Assembly (NCBI RefSeq): GCF_002222055.1
Contig: NZ_MUGS01000004.1
Coordinates: forward strand, 186,001-250,000
Reading direction: 5' to 3'
Source: Flavobacterium araucananum
GTDB taxonomy: Bacteria; Bacteroidota; Bacteroidia; Flavobacteriales; Flavobacteriaceae
Length of the DNA stretch: 64,000 nucleotides
The first letter of the stretch is position 1; the number at the start of each line of letters is the position of its first letter. Below are positions 15,769 through 23,769 of this stretch, piece by piece. The position numbers and the translations under genes are program-made. The notes beneath the pieces are model-generated. The model was not told where the DNA came from, searched no databases, and was given only the letters and a program-made list of their open reading frames with translations.

Positions 15769-17124
15769 TTACAAACTATCACTTTTAATATTATATTTTT
15801 CCAGACGACGATATAAAGCGCCTCTGGATAAACCCAGTTCTTCGGCTGTTTTGCTAATATTATTATTGTTTTTGAGTAATGCTCTTTCAACTGCTGCTTT
15901 CTCTACCGTTGAAAGCTGACTATCATCCGGATTTTCTTCGTATGTTGTTAGGGTTTCCAGATCTAAATCTGCAACTGTAATTTTATTGTTTTCGCAAAGA
16001 ATAACAGCGCGTTCGATCTTATTTTCCATCTCGCGAATGTTTCCGTTCCAGGCGTGTTTCCCGATTTGTTCCCCTACTTTTTTATCAAAAGTAATAGGAC
16101 CACGTTCGTATTTTTCGATCATTTTATCCAGTAGATATTCTGCCAGCGGAATTTTATCTTCATTGCGTTCTCTTAAAGCGGGCAAAATAATCTCCATTGT
16201 ATTAATACGGTAATACAAATCTTCTCTAAAATTTTTGTCTGCAACTTCCCGTTTCAGGTTTAAGTTGGTTGCCGTAATAATCCTAACGTTTAGAGGTCTT
16301 GCTTTTGTTTCGCCCAATCTGGTTACCGTTTTGGTCTGGATAACCTGCAACAATTTCGATTGCAAATGCAGCGGAACATTACCAATTTCGTCCAAAAATA
16401 TCGTTCCGTTCTGCGCCATTTCAAAACGTCCCGGAGTATCTGTTTTAGCATCTGTAAAAGCTCCTTTGACATAACCAAACAATTCGCTTTCGAAAATATT
16501 CGAGTTTAAAGAACCTAAATCAACGGTAATGAAAGGATTGTTTTTTCTCTCGGATTGTTTAAAAATATGATGTGCCAGAACAAATTTTCCCGTTCCGTTT
16601 TCGCCCAATATCAAAACATTAGCATCGGTTTTAGCGACTTTGTCAGCGAGGGAATAGGCTTTTTTTATAATCTCAGAGGTACCAATAAAAAAGTTGTTTT
16701 CAATTTCGACATTTTTTTCCTTCTTCTGTTCTTTACGCGATTTTTCGACAGCCTGTTTTACAGATTCCAGTAGTTTTTTATTTTCCCACGGTTTTAAGAT
16801 ATAATCAAAAGCACCCGATTTTAAACCTTCAACAGCAGTTTCGACTTTACCAAAAGCGGTCATTAAAATCACAACAGTTTTTGGCGAAAGTATTTTTATT
16901 TCTTTCAATAGATACAAACCTTCTTTTCCGTCTTCAAAACCTATCCTGTAATTCATGTCGAGCAAAACAACATCAATGCTTTTTTTTGATAATAGTTCGA
17001 CAATATTTTTTGGATTATTGAGCGTATAAATGTCTTCAAAATACTTTTTCAGGTACACTTTCGACGCAAAAAGGATGTCTTCCTGATCGTCTATGATTAA
17101 AATTGAGGCATTTGTCTTTTTCAT
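15769..17124 (-). CDS. Sigma-54-dependent response regulator, NtrC family
   Basis: A 451-aa activator. The receiver has Asp56 (VVLLDMN); the AAA+ domain shows Walker A GENGTGK, GAFTDA in place of the sigma-54-contacting GAFTGA loop, Walker B GTIFLDEIG and the arginine-finger region FREDLYYRIN; the C-terminus is a Fis-type helix-turn-helix (ISKTAEELGLSRGALYRRLEKY). It is divergent from a MacB-type ABC transporter, the usual arrangement in Bacteroidota, and a palindrome suited to an enhancer site lies in between. The GAFTDA variant is worth noting because the loop Gly is normally conserved, though related variants exist. Confidence 0.94.
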   Translation of the reverse strand: MKKTNASILIIDDQEDILFASKVYLKKYFEDIYTLNNPKNIVELLSKKSIDVVLLDMNYRIGFEDGKEGLYLLKEIKILSPKTVVILMTAFGKVETAVEGLKSGAFDYILKPWENKKLLESVKQAVEKSRKEQKKEKNVEIENNFFIGTSEIIKKAYSLADKVAKTDANVLILGENGTGKFVLAHHIFKQSERKNNPFITVDLGSLNSNIFESELFGYVKGAFTDAKTDTPGRFEMAQNGTIFLDEIGNVPLHLQSKLLQVIQTKTVTRLGETKARPLNVRIITATNLNLKREVADKNFREDLYYRINTMEIILPALRERNEDKIPLAEYLLDKMIEKYERGPITFDKKVGEQIGKHAWNGNIREMENKIERAVILCENNKITVADLDLETLTTYEENPDDSQLSTVEKAAVERALLKNNNNISKTAEELGLSRGALYRRLEKYNIKSDSL

Positions 17125-17148
17125 TTTTGTTCGGTTTTGGACGAAAGC

Positions 17149-17164
17149 TGTCCATTATTGGACA
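17149..17164. promoter_or_regulatory. Candidate enhancer (UAS) palindrome for the NtrC-type regulator
   Basis: TGTCCA-TTAT-TGGACA is a perfect 6+4+6 inverted repeat in the divergent region between the NtrC-type gene (24 bp away) and the ABC genes. The adjacent TTGGAC at 17137-17142 gives a further half site. Confidence 0.55.
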
Positions 17165-17225
17165 CTTTATAATTCTCTTAGATAATAAAAAATTTAAAAT
17201 AAGACAGTTACAGATTTTAAATTTT

Positions 17226-17241
17226 TGGCATAAAAATCACA
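17226..17241 (+). promoter_or_regulatory. Weak sigma-54 promoter candidate
   Basis: TGGCATAAAAATCACA keeps the -24 TGGCA, but the -12 element has AC where GC is expected. It lies 62 bp downstream of the palindrome and upstream of the ABC genes, a plausible geometry for sigma-54 control. Confidence 0.3.
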
Positions 17242-17404
17242 TTACTGTTAGTAAATCATCAAGTATGAGAATCATTATTGCTGGTAAATGTAACAAAAAT
17301 AGATATTTATAGATTATGTTATCAATTATCTTAATTTAGGAGCTGTTTTTTACTTCGGCAATATGATTCTTAGCAAGAAAAACAAACATCAAAAAGAAAT
17401 TATT

Positions 17405-18118
17405 ATGATTAAAATTAAAAAGCTTTCTAAAATTTTTAGAACCGAAGAAGTAGAAACAAAAGCTTTAAGCGAAATTTCGTTAACCGTAAACGAAGGTGAC
17501 TTTATATCGATCATGGGACCATCCGGCAGCGGAAAATCAACTTTATTAAACATCATCGGATTATTAGACAGTGCTTCGGGCGGTAGCTATGAATTGTTGG
17601 GACAGGAAATGATTGGGCTTAAAGAGCAACTAAAATCAAAAGCCAGAAAAGAAAACATTGGATTTATTTTTCAGAATTTTAATTTAATCGATGAATTATC
17701 GGTTTATGATAATATCGAATTGCCGCTCATTTACAATAATGTTCCGGCATCAGACCGAAAGAAAAAGGTACAGGAAATTGCAACTATATTAGGGATTTCG
17801 CATCGTTTGAAACATTATCCGCAGCAACTTTCAGGCGGACAACAACAGCGTGTAGCCGTTGCTAGAGCTTTAATCAACGATCCTAAAATTATTCTTGCCG
17901 ATGAACCTACGGGAAATCTGGACAGTAAAAATGGCAATGAAGTTATGGAGTTATTGACAGATCTTCATGCTGGTGGCGCCACAATTTTGATGGTTACACA
18001 CTCTGATTATGATGCTTCGTTTTCGCAAAAAACGATTTTAATGAAAGACGGCATTATCCTTTCAGAGAAAATGAACAATAGAAATGTAGATGTTTTAGTT
18101 ACTAATTCTAATAACTAA
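17405..18118 (+). CDS. ABC transporter ATP-binding protein, MacB/LolD type
   Basis: A 237-aa ATPase with Walker [11 protein letters not shown]-loop FIFQNFN, signature [15 protein letters not shown], Walker [13 protein letters not shown] and H-loop MVTHS. I chose the ATG at 17405 (MIKIKKLSK), since the upstream in-frame ATG at 17363 adds 14 non-conserved residues. It is followed four bases later by the FtsX-type permease gene. The pair forms a mechanotransducing ABC module, which couples ATP hydrolysis to periplasmic conformational work such as efflux or lipoprotein handling. Confidence 0.93.
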   Translation: MIKIKKLSKIFRTEEVETKALSEISLTVNEGDFISIMGPSGSGKSTLLNIIGLLDSASGGSYELLGQEMIGLKEQLKSKARKENIGFIFQNFNLIDELSVYDNIELPLIYNNVPASDRKKKVQEIATILGISHRLKHYPQQLSGGQQQRVAVARALINDPKIILADEPTGNLDSKNGNEVMELLTDLHAGGATILMVTHSDYDASFSQKTILMKDGIILSEKMNNRNVDVLVTNSNN

Positions 18119-18122
18119 AATT

Positions 18123-20546
18123 ATGCTAAAGAACTGGATCAACATATTTATTTATCACATCAAAAACAATAAGCTTTTTACGGCTTTGAATGTTTTGGGG
18201 TTGAGTATTGGAATTGCAGGATTAATTTTTGCCACGTTGTATTGGAACGATGAACATTCGTATGATCAGTGGAACCCAAATAAAGACAAGATTTTTTTGG
18301 TAGCCAATAAAATGAATCCCACGACTTACTGGTCTGCAGGTTCAGCAGCAGTAGGATCTGCAATACAAGCTATAAGCCCTGAAGTCGAATCTTTTTGTTA
18401 TTTAAGCGGAAATTATGATGATGAAATACTTTATTCTAATACTAAAAAAGTGCAATCTGACAGGATTGTTGCAGCACAAAAAAACTTTTTTGATTATTTT
18501 CCGTATGAGTTTACAGAGGGAAATCGAAATGGGGCATTACCGGATGTAAGCAGTATTTGCTTGTCGCAAGATCTGGCTTTTAAGCTTTTTGGAAATGAAG
18601 CTGCTCTGGGTAAAAAAATAGTGTTGCAAAAACAAGTTTTGATTGTTAGAGGGGTTTATAAACTGGACAAAAAATCAGCCTATAATCCTTCTTGTGTAGT
18701 CAATTTTATGGATCAGCAAATAAAGGCTAATATAGAGTATTGGGGAAATTTTAATTTTGTCTTATTGCTGAAATTAAAACATGTCGAAGATCAAAAACGA
18801 GTAATTAATAATTTAGAGAAGTTATACCTGGAAAACCTGACACTTCGCCGTGCAAAAGAGCAAGGTGTTAGTCCTCAGGAATTTATTAAAAAATTTGGCT
18901 TGGTACATCCTGTTTTAGAATCGTTATCATCACTTCGCTTACATACCAAAACCGGTGGTTTGATAGAGGGAAAAGGTAATCTTCAATTTTTACTTATTAT
19001 GGTTGGATTATCCGTTTTAATCTTGCTGTTATCCATTGTTAATTATGTCAATTCTGCTACGGCAAATGCTATAAAAAGAGCCAAAGAAGTTGGAGTTCGA
19101 AAAATCATAGGAGCCTCAAAATTCTCCATCATTCAACAGTTTATTTTTGAAACCGCTATAATTTCGATGTTTTCAATTTTAATAGCACTTGTTATTGTCG
19201 AGATTTCCTTGCCTTATTATAATTCTTTTTTAGAAAAATCGCTTGTTTTACAAAGTAGCCAGTTTTACCTGCAGCTTGTTGTTATATTTTTTATAACAGT
19301 AGTATTGGCAGGAATATTTCCGGCTGTATATGTAGCTAATTTTGAGCCGCTAAAAGTTTTAAAAGGAAACTTTGGACGCAGTAAAAGCGGCATTTGGCTT
19401 CGAAACGGAATGTTGATATTTCAATTTGGCGTAGCTGCTTTCTTTATCATTGGTTCTTATATTGTTTATCAGCAAATTGAGTACATGAACTCAAGAGATT
19501 TAGGTTTTAATGGCAAACAAGTTTTAAACATCTCCTACAAGAATATCTACGGCGAAAAAATTACGGATAAAGACCGATTTGAGAGATATAGTATTATCAA
19601 AAATCAATTGCTGCACATAAAAGGGGTTAAAGAAGTTTCCGGTGGTGGTTTTATTTTAGGAAACGGTTCAAAATCTGTTATAAAATATGAATATAAAGAT
19701 AAAAGCGTTGACGGAAACAATATTCCAATAGACTTTGGACTGCTGGAAATGCTGAAAATAAAAATGGTAAAAGGACGTTATCTGAGCCCAAAATTTGCTC
19801 AGGATACCATCAATTCCATTTTGATTAACGAAGCAGCTTTAAAGTTATTAAACGAAAAAGATCCAATAGGTAAAAAAGTAAACTGGAACGGTAAAGAGGC
19901 AATTATTGTAGGGATTGTAAAAGATTTTAATCTTCGAAATCCCGGCGAAGAGATTCCGCCAATGTCTTTTCTCCATTTTAAAACTGTGCCGTGGTTTACA
20001 GAACTTTTAAATAATATTTACATAACTGCTGATCCCAAAACGATGCCGCAAACGTTGACAGATATCGAAAATCTCTGGACCAAAAAAGTAGATACAGAAT
20101 ATCCGTTTTCGTATGATTTTGTAGATAAAGGATATAAAAGATCGTATAGTAATTATGTGAAGCAAAAAAATCTGTTCTCTTTGTTGAATGTTATTGTTAT
20201 CATTATTGCTCTCTTCGGGTTATTCGCTCTCGCTTCGTATTCGATTGAACGACGCATGAAAGAAATTGCGATTCGAAAAACATTGGGTGCTGAGACAAAT
20301 GTTTTATTAAAAGAACTTTGTAAACAATATGTCATCTTTAGTATCGTAGGTTTTCTAATGGCGCTATTTCCGGTGTATTATTTACTGGACAAATGGTTAG
20401 AGAATTTTGCTTACAGAATTAGTATTTCTGTTTATCCTTTTATAATCGGGTTTACTGCTTTGTTGGTATTAACGCTATTAGTAGTGCTTACGAGAGCATA
20501 TCAGGCTACCAAAATCGATGTTTTGAAATACTTAAAATACGAATAG
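18123..20546 (+). CDS. ABC transporter permease, MacB/FtsX type, double-module
   Basis: An 807-aa permease. Helix 1 (about 19-42) precedes a periplasmic MacB-type domain; three helices follow with the FtsX signature NAIKRAKEVGVRKIIGAS (about 315-335); a central helix (about 425-450), a second periplasmic domain and a second FtsX block (ERRMKEIAIRKTLGAET) close the protein. This double arrangement is the standard long Bacteroidota form, paired with the ATPase gene just upstream. Expression is probably switched by the divergent two-component system. The substrate cannot be told from sequence. Confidence 0.92.
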   Translation: MLKNWINIFIYHIKNNKLFTALNVLGLSIGIAGLIFATLYWNDEHSYDQWNPNKDKIFLVANKMNPTTYWSAGSAAVGSAIQAISPEVESFCYLSGNYDDEILYSNTKKVQSDRIVAAQKNFFDYFPYEFTEGNRNGALPDVSSICLSQDLAFKLFGNEAALGKKIVLQKQVLIVRGVYKLDKKSAYNPSCVVNFMDQQIKANIEYWGNFNFVLLLKLKHVEDQKRVINNLEKLYLENLTLRRAKEQGVSPQEFIKKFGLVHPVLESLSSLRLHTKTGGLIEGKGNLQFLLIMVGLSVLILLLSIVNYVNSATANAIKRAKEVGVRKIIGASKFSIIQQFIFETAIISMFSILIALVIVEISLPYYNSFLEKSLVLQSSQFYLQLVVIFFITVVLAGIFPAVYVANFEPLKVLKGNFGRSKSGIWLRNGMLIFQFGVAAFFIIGSYIVYQQIEYMNSRDLGFNGKQVLNISYKNIYGEKITDKDRFERYSIIKNQLLHIKGVKEVSGGGFILGNGSKSVIKYEYKDKSVDGNNIPIDFGLLEMLKIKMVKGRYLSPKFAQDTINSILINEAALKLLNEKDPIGKKVNWNGKEAIIVGIVKDFNLRNPGEEIPPMSFLHFKTVPWFTELLNNIYITADPKTMPQTLTDIENLWTKKVDTEYPFSYDFVDKGYKRSYSNYVKQKNLFSLLNVIVIIIALFGLFALASYSIERRMKEIAIRKTLGAETNVLLKELCKQYVIFSIVGFLMALFPVYYLLDKWLENFAYRISISVYPFIIGFTALLVLTLLVVLTRAYQATKIDVLKYLKYE

Positions 20547-20558
20547 ATTATAAAATTT

Positions 20559-20590
20559 AAAACCTCCAAAACAGAACTTTTGGAGGTTTT
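20559..20590. terminator. Bidirectional terminator between ABC permease and SDR genes
   Basis: A perfect 13-bp stem AAAACCTCCAAAA / TTTTGGAGGTTTT with a 6-nt loop between two convergent genes. A and T runs on either flank suit both directions. Confidence 0.9.
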
Positions 20591-20614
20591 AGTTTTAATA
20601 AAAGATTTTTTAAA

Positions 20615-21427
20615 TTAACCGTGAGCTGCTACAGAAACATCTGCCCATTCTTCCCAGGTTGCCAGTTTTTGTTCGTAAGTTTGTTTTGCAAATGGTAATG
20701 CTACTTTTCCTAAAAATAGACGTAAAGGAGGATTTTCTGCTTCAACCAGTTTGATAATTGCAGGTACAGTAGCGCTTGTTTTTCCAAAAGTGTCAGGATC
20801 ATGACCTTCTTCAATAGCTTTTTTAAGTCCGTCATAAGCAGCAATACTTTGGCTGTTAAATCCGTTACCCCAGATATCAGTAACATAACCGTTTGGTTCA
20901 ACCAAAGTAACATTGATTCCAAATTGTTTTACTTCTTGCGCCAGTGTTTCCGTAAGACCTTCTACAGCAAATTTAGAAGCATTGTAAAGCCCTAAATTAG
21001 GCAAAGTTGTTATTCCTAAAATAGAAGAAACCTGAATAATATGACCACTTTTTTGATTTCTCATAATTGGTAAAATGGCTTGAGTTAACCAAAGAGTTCC
21101 AAAAAAATTAGTTTCAAATTGTGCTCTTGCTTCTTTTTCGCTCGCTTCTTCAACAGCACCGTTCAATGCATAACCTGCATTATTAATCAGGATATCGATT
21201 GTACCAAAGTGTTGTTTTACTTTTTCGACTACAGCAAGAGATTCTTCGCGATTGTTTACATCTAGTTTCAAAGGCAAAATAGCGTCTCCGTATTCTGCTT
21301 TTAGGTCGGCTAGGGTATCGATATTTCTGGCTGTTGCAGCTACCTTGTATCCTTTGGCTAAAAATGCTTCTGTCCAGGCTCTTCCAAATCCTTTTGATGC
21401 TCCTGAAATTAAAATTGTTTTTGACAT
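20615..21427 (-). CDS. Short-chain dehydrogenase/reductase (SDR)
   Basis: A classical NAD(P)-dependent SDR of 270 aa. The cofactor loop is GASKGFGRA (residues about 8-16), NNAG occurs near residue 86, and the catalytic set is Ser (QVSSILG), Tyr and Lys (YNASK, about 149-153). Arg at the end of strand 2 (TARN) hints at NADP preference. It lies downstream of a TetR gene, with a TetR-type operator and a 14-bp tandem repeat in the gap, so it is the probable target of that repressor. The substrate is unknown. Confidence 0.9.
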   Translation of the reverse strand: MSKTILISGASKGFGRAWTEAFLAKGYKVAATARNIDTLADLKAEYGDAILPLKLDVNNREESLAVVEKVKQHFGTIDILINNAGYALNGAVEEASEKEARAQFETNFFGTLWLTQAILPIMRNQKSGHIIQVSSILGITTLPNLGLYNASKFAVEGLTETLAQEVKQFGINVTLVEPNGYVTDIWGNGFNSQSIAAYDGLKKAIEEGHDPDTFGKTSATVPAIIKLVEAENPPLRLFLGKVALPFAKQTYEQKLATWEEWADVSVAAHG

Positions 21428-21445
21428 GATTTTTTAATTTTTAAT

Positions 21446-21510
21446 TGTTAATGGTTGATTGTTGATGGTTAATGGTTGATTGTTAATGGTTGATTGTTAA
21501 TGGTTGATTG
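21446..21510. repeat. 14-bp tandem repeat in the SDR leader
   Basis: TGTTAATGGTTGAT occurs perfectly at 21446-21459, 21481-21494 and 21495-21508, with a 21-bp variant between. It separates the TetR operator from the SDR start codon by about 100 bp, so copy-number change would alter the leader length. Confidence 0.85.
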
Positions 21511-21526
21511 ATATTTTTATAATAAA

Positions 21527-21542
21527 ATGACTGATCGGTCAT
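21527..21542. promoter_or_regulatory. TetR operator upstream of SDR gene
   Basis: ATGACTGATCGGTCAT, a near-perfect palindrome that shares 14 of 16 bases with the site upstream of the tetR gene (22177-22192). Confidence 0.8.
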
Positions 21543-21559
21543 TTTTTTAATAAAAAAAA

Positions 21560-22159
21560 TTAGAGTGTGTTTCCCTCTATAATTTTTTTTAAAGTTTTAA
21601 TGATGACTTTCATCTTATTATTATTACCGGACATTCTCGAAATTAAGTGACCGCCTTCCATCATGGCAAACATAACGATTGCAAACTCATCCGCATTCCA
21701 CTCCGGTTTAAACTCTCCGTTGGCAATTCCTTTATTGACACTACCAGCCAACAATTGCTGATTGGCGTTACAACCTTTATTTATTTTTTCTTTTACAACA
21801 GGGTTTGTGTCATCAGCCTCTGTACCAAAATTCAATAAAGGGCAACCTCCCTTAAGAGGCGGGTTTACAGCATTACTAAAGAAGTCGATATAAGTAAAAA
21901 GTTCTTCTTTTGCTGTTTTGCTTTTACTGATTTCCAACAAAAGTTTATCACCCAATACTTTCATATTGTGATCAACTGCGGCACAGGCAAGAACGTCTTT
22001 GTTTTCAAAATGAACATACATACTGCCTTTAGACAACTTGGTAGCCTCCATAATATCACTCATAGCAGTTGCAGCAATGCCTTTTGTATTAAAAATAGGG
22101 GCTGCTTTTTCTATAATGAACTGTCTGGTTTCTTCTCCCTTTGTCATGGTAGTTTTCAT
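21560..22159 (-). CDS. TetR/AcrR-family transcriptional regulator
   Basis: A 199-aa repressor. The N-terminal helix-turn-helix is ETRQFIIEKAAPIFNTKG...SDIMEATKLSKGSMYVHF, ending with FENKDVL (residues about 10-60); the C-terminal domain contains GCPLLNFGTEADDTNP, a feature shared with the second TetR at 38159 and typical of the YxaF/LmrA-like group. Two matching palindromes, one 18 bp upstream of its start and one upstream of the SDR gene, indicate autoregulation and control of the SDR. The ligand is probably a small lipophilic or electrophilic compound; this is inferred from the family. Confidence 0.92.
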   Translation of the reverse strand: MKTTMTKGEETRQFIIEKAAPIFNTKGIAATAMSDIMEATKLSKGSMYVHFENKDVLACAAVDHNMKVLGDKLLLEISKSKTAKEELFTYIDFFSNAVNPPLKGGCPLLNFGTEADDTNPVVKEKINKGCNANQQLLAGSVNKGIANGEFKPEWNADEFAIVMFAMMEGGHLISRMSGNNNKMKVIIKTLKKIIEGNTL

Positions 22160-22176
22160 TTAACGAGTACAAATAT

Positions 22177-22192
22177 ATGACCGATTGGTCAT
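22177..22192. promoter_or_regulatory. TetR operator upstream of tetR (autoregulation)
   Basis: ATGACCGATTGGTCAT, an inverted repeat ATGACC-N4-GGTCAT located 18 bp before the start codon. Confidence 0.82.
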
Positions 22193-22274
22193 AAAAACAA
22201 ACAAATTAATTTTTTTGTGAAAAGTTTCACATTTGAAGTGTGTTTAGTAGTTGCCACAAAGGCGCTAAGTTTTT

Positions 22275-22400
22275 GTTTCACGCAGATTTAGCAGATTCTA
22301 GCTGATTTCAAAAAGATTTTTAAATTATTAATTAAGGCTAAAAGAAAATTAAAAATAATCTGCAACATCAGCTTAAATTTTTTTTAAATCTGCGTGAAAC
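22275..22400. repeat. Palindromic intergenic element with perfect 16-bp ends
   Basis: GTTTCACGCAGATTTA (22275-22290) pairs exactly with TAAATCTGCGTGAAAC (22385-22400). The interior has further partial symmetry around GCAGATT and AATCTGC. Wording of this kind recurs near 32000-32030. It fills the gap between the tetR and GNAT genes and holds no open frame. Confidence 0.8.
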
Positions 22401-22483
22401 ATAAATCTGCAACTTTGCATGAATATTTTGAACAGTCACATAAAACAAACATTTTTTCATCAAATATTTTTATTTATGTATTT

Positions 22484-22498
22484 AACTACGTAGTTTTG
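22484..22498 (+). promoter_or_regulatory. MarR-type operator overlapping a TAnnTTTG promoter
   Basis: The perfect palindrome AACTACGTAGTT (22484-22495) overlaps TAGTTTTG (22491-22498), which fits the Bacteroidota -7 consensus TAnnTTTG. The GNAT-MarR operon starts 20 bp downstream, so a bound repressor would block this promoter. Confidence 0.65.
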
Positions 22499-22518
22499 TA
22501 TAATAAAATTCCGAAGAC

Positions 22519-23010
22519 ATGATACCACAAATTATTCCAATCGAAAATAAATATGCTGATGCTATTGTAGCGCTGATTTTAAACATTCAGCAAAAAGAAT
22601 TTAATGTTGCCATTACGATAGAAGACCAACCGGATTTACTAAATATAACTAACTTTTATTACGGTGGAGGAGGTCATTTTTGGGGTGCTTTTGTCAATGA
22701 CGAATTAGTAGGCACAATTGCTTTAGTGAAATTTGATACTACCCAGGCTGCGATTAGAAAAATGTTTGTAAAGAAGGAATATCGTGGAAAAGAGTTTTCG
22801 ATCGCCCAGAAATTATTGGATACTTTACTGGATTATTGCAGCAAAAATGGAATTGATGATTTATATTTGGGAACAATAACAGTATTAGAAGCTGCTTTGC
22901 GTTTTTATGAAAGAAATCATTTTGTACGAATCGAAAAAGAAACGCTTCCGGATACATTTCCTGTTATGAGTGCCGACAATGTATTTTGTCATTTAAAACT
23001 AAAAAAGTAA
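22519..23010 (+). CDS. GNAT-family N-acetyltransferase
   Basis: A 163-aa acetyltransferase. A central strand pair (FWGAFVNDELVGTIALVKF) is followed by IRKMFVKKEYRGKEFSIAQKLL, where RGKEFSIA takes the place of the acetyl-CoA loop, and by YLGTITVLEAALRFYERNHF, the usual beta5-alpha4 segment. The substrate is unknown. It is the first gene of a two-gene operon with a MarR regulator whose ATG lies 2 bp after its stop, so the regulator likely controls both. Confidence 0.88.
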   Translation: MIPQIIPIENKYADAIVALILNIQQKEFNVAITIEDQPDLLNITNFYYGGGGHFWGAFVNDELVGTIALVKFDTTQAAIRKMFVKKEYRGKEFSIAQKLLDTLLDYCSKNGIDDLYLGTITVLEAALRFYERNHFVRIEKETLPDTFPVMSADNVFCHLKLKK

Positions 23011-23012
23011 CG

Positions 23013-23492
23013 ATGAATATAATTGATGAATCCGGAATTCTGGCCATTTCGACACGATTGCAACGACTAAGCGAGCAATTGCGCAAAGATGGTGCTTTAT
23101 TTTATAAATCATACGGTATTGACTTTGAACCCAAATGGTTTCCGGTAATTTATACCTTGCACTACAAAGAGGTTTTGAGTGTTGTCGAAATTGCAAACGA
23201 AATAGGGTATACGCATCCATCAACCATTAGTTTATTGAAAGAACTTGAAAAACAAAAACTAATTCGTTCAAAAAAAGACAAAGTCGACGAGCGAAAAAGA
23301 CTGATCTCGCTTACGCCAAAAGGACAGGAATTAATAGTAAAAATGAAACCTGTTTGGGATGTAATGTCAAGCGTTCTTACGGATATAGCCAATAACCAAA
23401 ACAATTTATTACAGGCGATTAATGAAGCCGAAAACAAACTGAGACATCAGAGTTTTTTGCAAAGAGCTTTGCAGTTAAAAAGCTTAGAATAG
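23013..23492 (+). CDS. MarR-family transcriptional regulator
   Basis: A 159-aa winged-helix regulator from the ATG at 23013; a longer reading from a TTG at 22986 would overlap the GNAT gene and is less likely. The recognition region is LSVVEIANEIGYTHPSTISLLKELEKQKLI (about 53-82) and the wing is DKVDERKRLISLTPKG (about 87-102). The operator-like palindrome that overlaps the operon promoter suggests autorepression. The ligand is not known. Confidence 0.9.
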   Translation: MNIIDESGILAISTRLQRLSEQLRKDGALFYKSYGIDFEPKWFPVIYTLHYKEVLSVVEIANEIGYTHPSTISLLKELEKQKLIRSKKDKVDERKRLISLTPKGQELIVKMKPVWDVMSSVLTDIANNQNNLLQAINEAENKLRHQSFLQRALQLKSLE

Positions 23493-23679
23493 CTGCAAAG
23501 GTTCAGAGCAAGAAAGGTTCAAAGTTTTTTACTGAAATAACTTATAGACTTTCCCAATTAGAATCTGGAATTTATTTTTTAGAATTTAAAATTACCATTA
23601 GAAATACCCTTTTACTTATTTTTTTGGTTTCATATTACAATTTGAAACAAAGGAAACGCCTGATTACTAGATTTATAAT

Positions 23680-23719
23680 TCCCGTAAACTTAATTTTATA
23701 CACAACAATTTTTACGGGA
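23680..23719. other. Hairpin upstream of the surface lipoprotein gene
   Basis: TCCCGTAAA (23680-23688) pairs with TTTACGGGA (23711-23719) across a 22-nt loop in the leader of the gene at 23770. It could be an operator or an mRNA structure; there is no T run. Confidence 0.35.
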
Positions 23720-23769
23720 TATCGATAAAAATGATTTTTTCAATAAATAGTAATCTAATTTTTTAATTT

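Noticed and set aside
22986-23012. Upstream TTG start for the MarR gene
   Set aside because: It would overlap the GNAT gene and adds residues outside the family alignment; the ATG at 23013 sits 2 bp after the GNAT stop.
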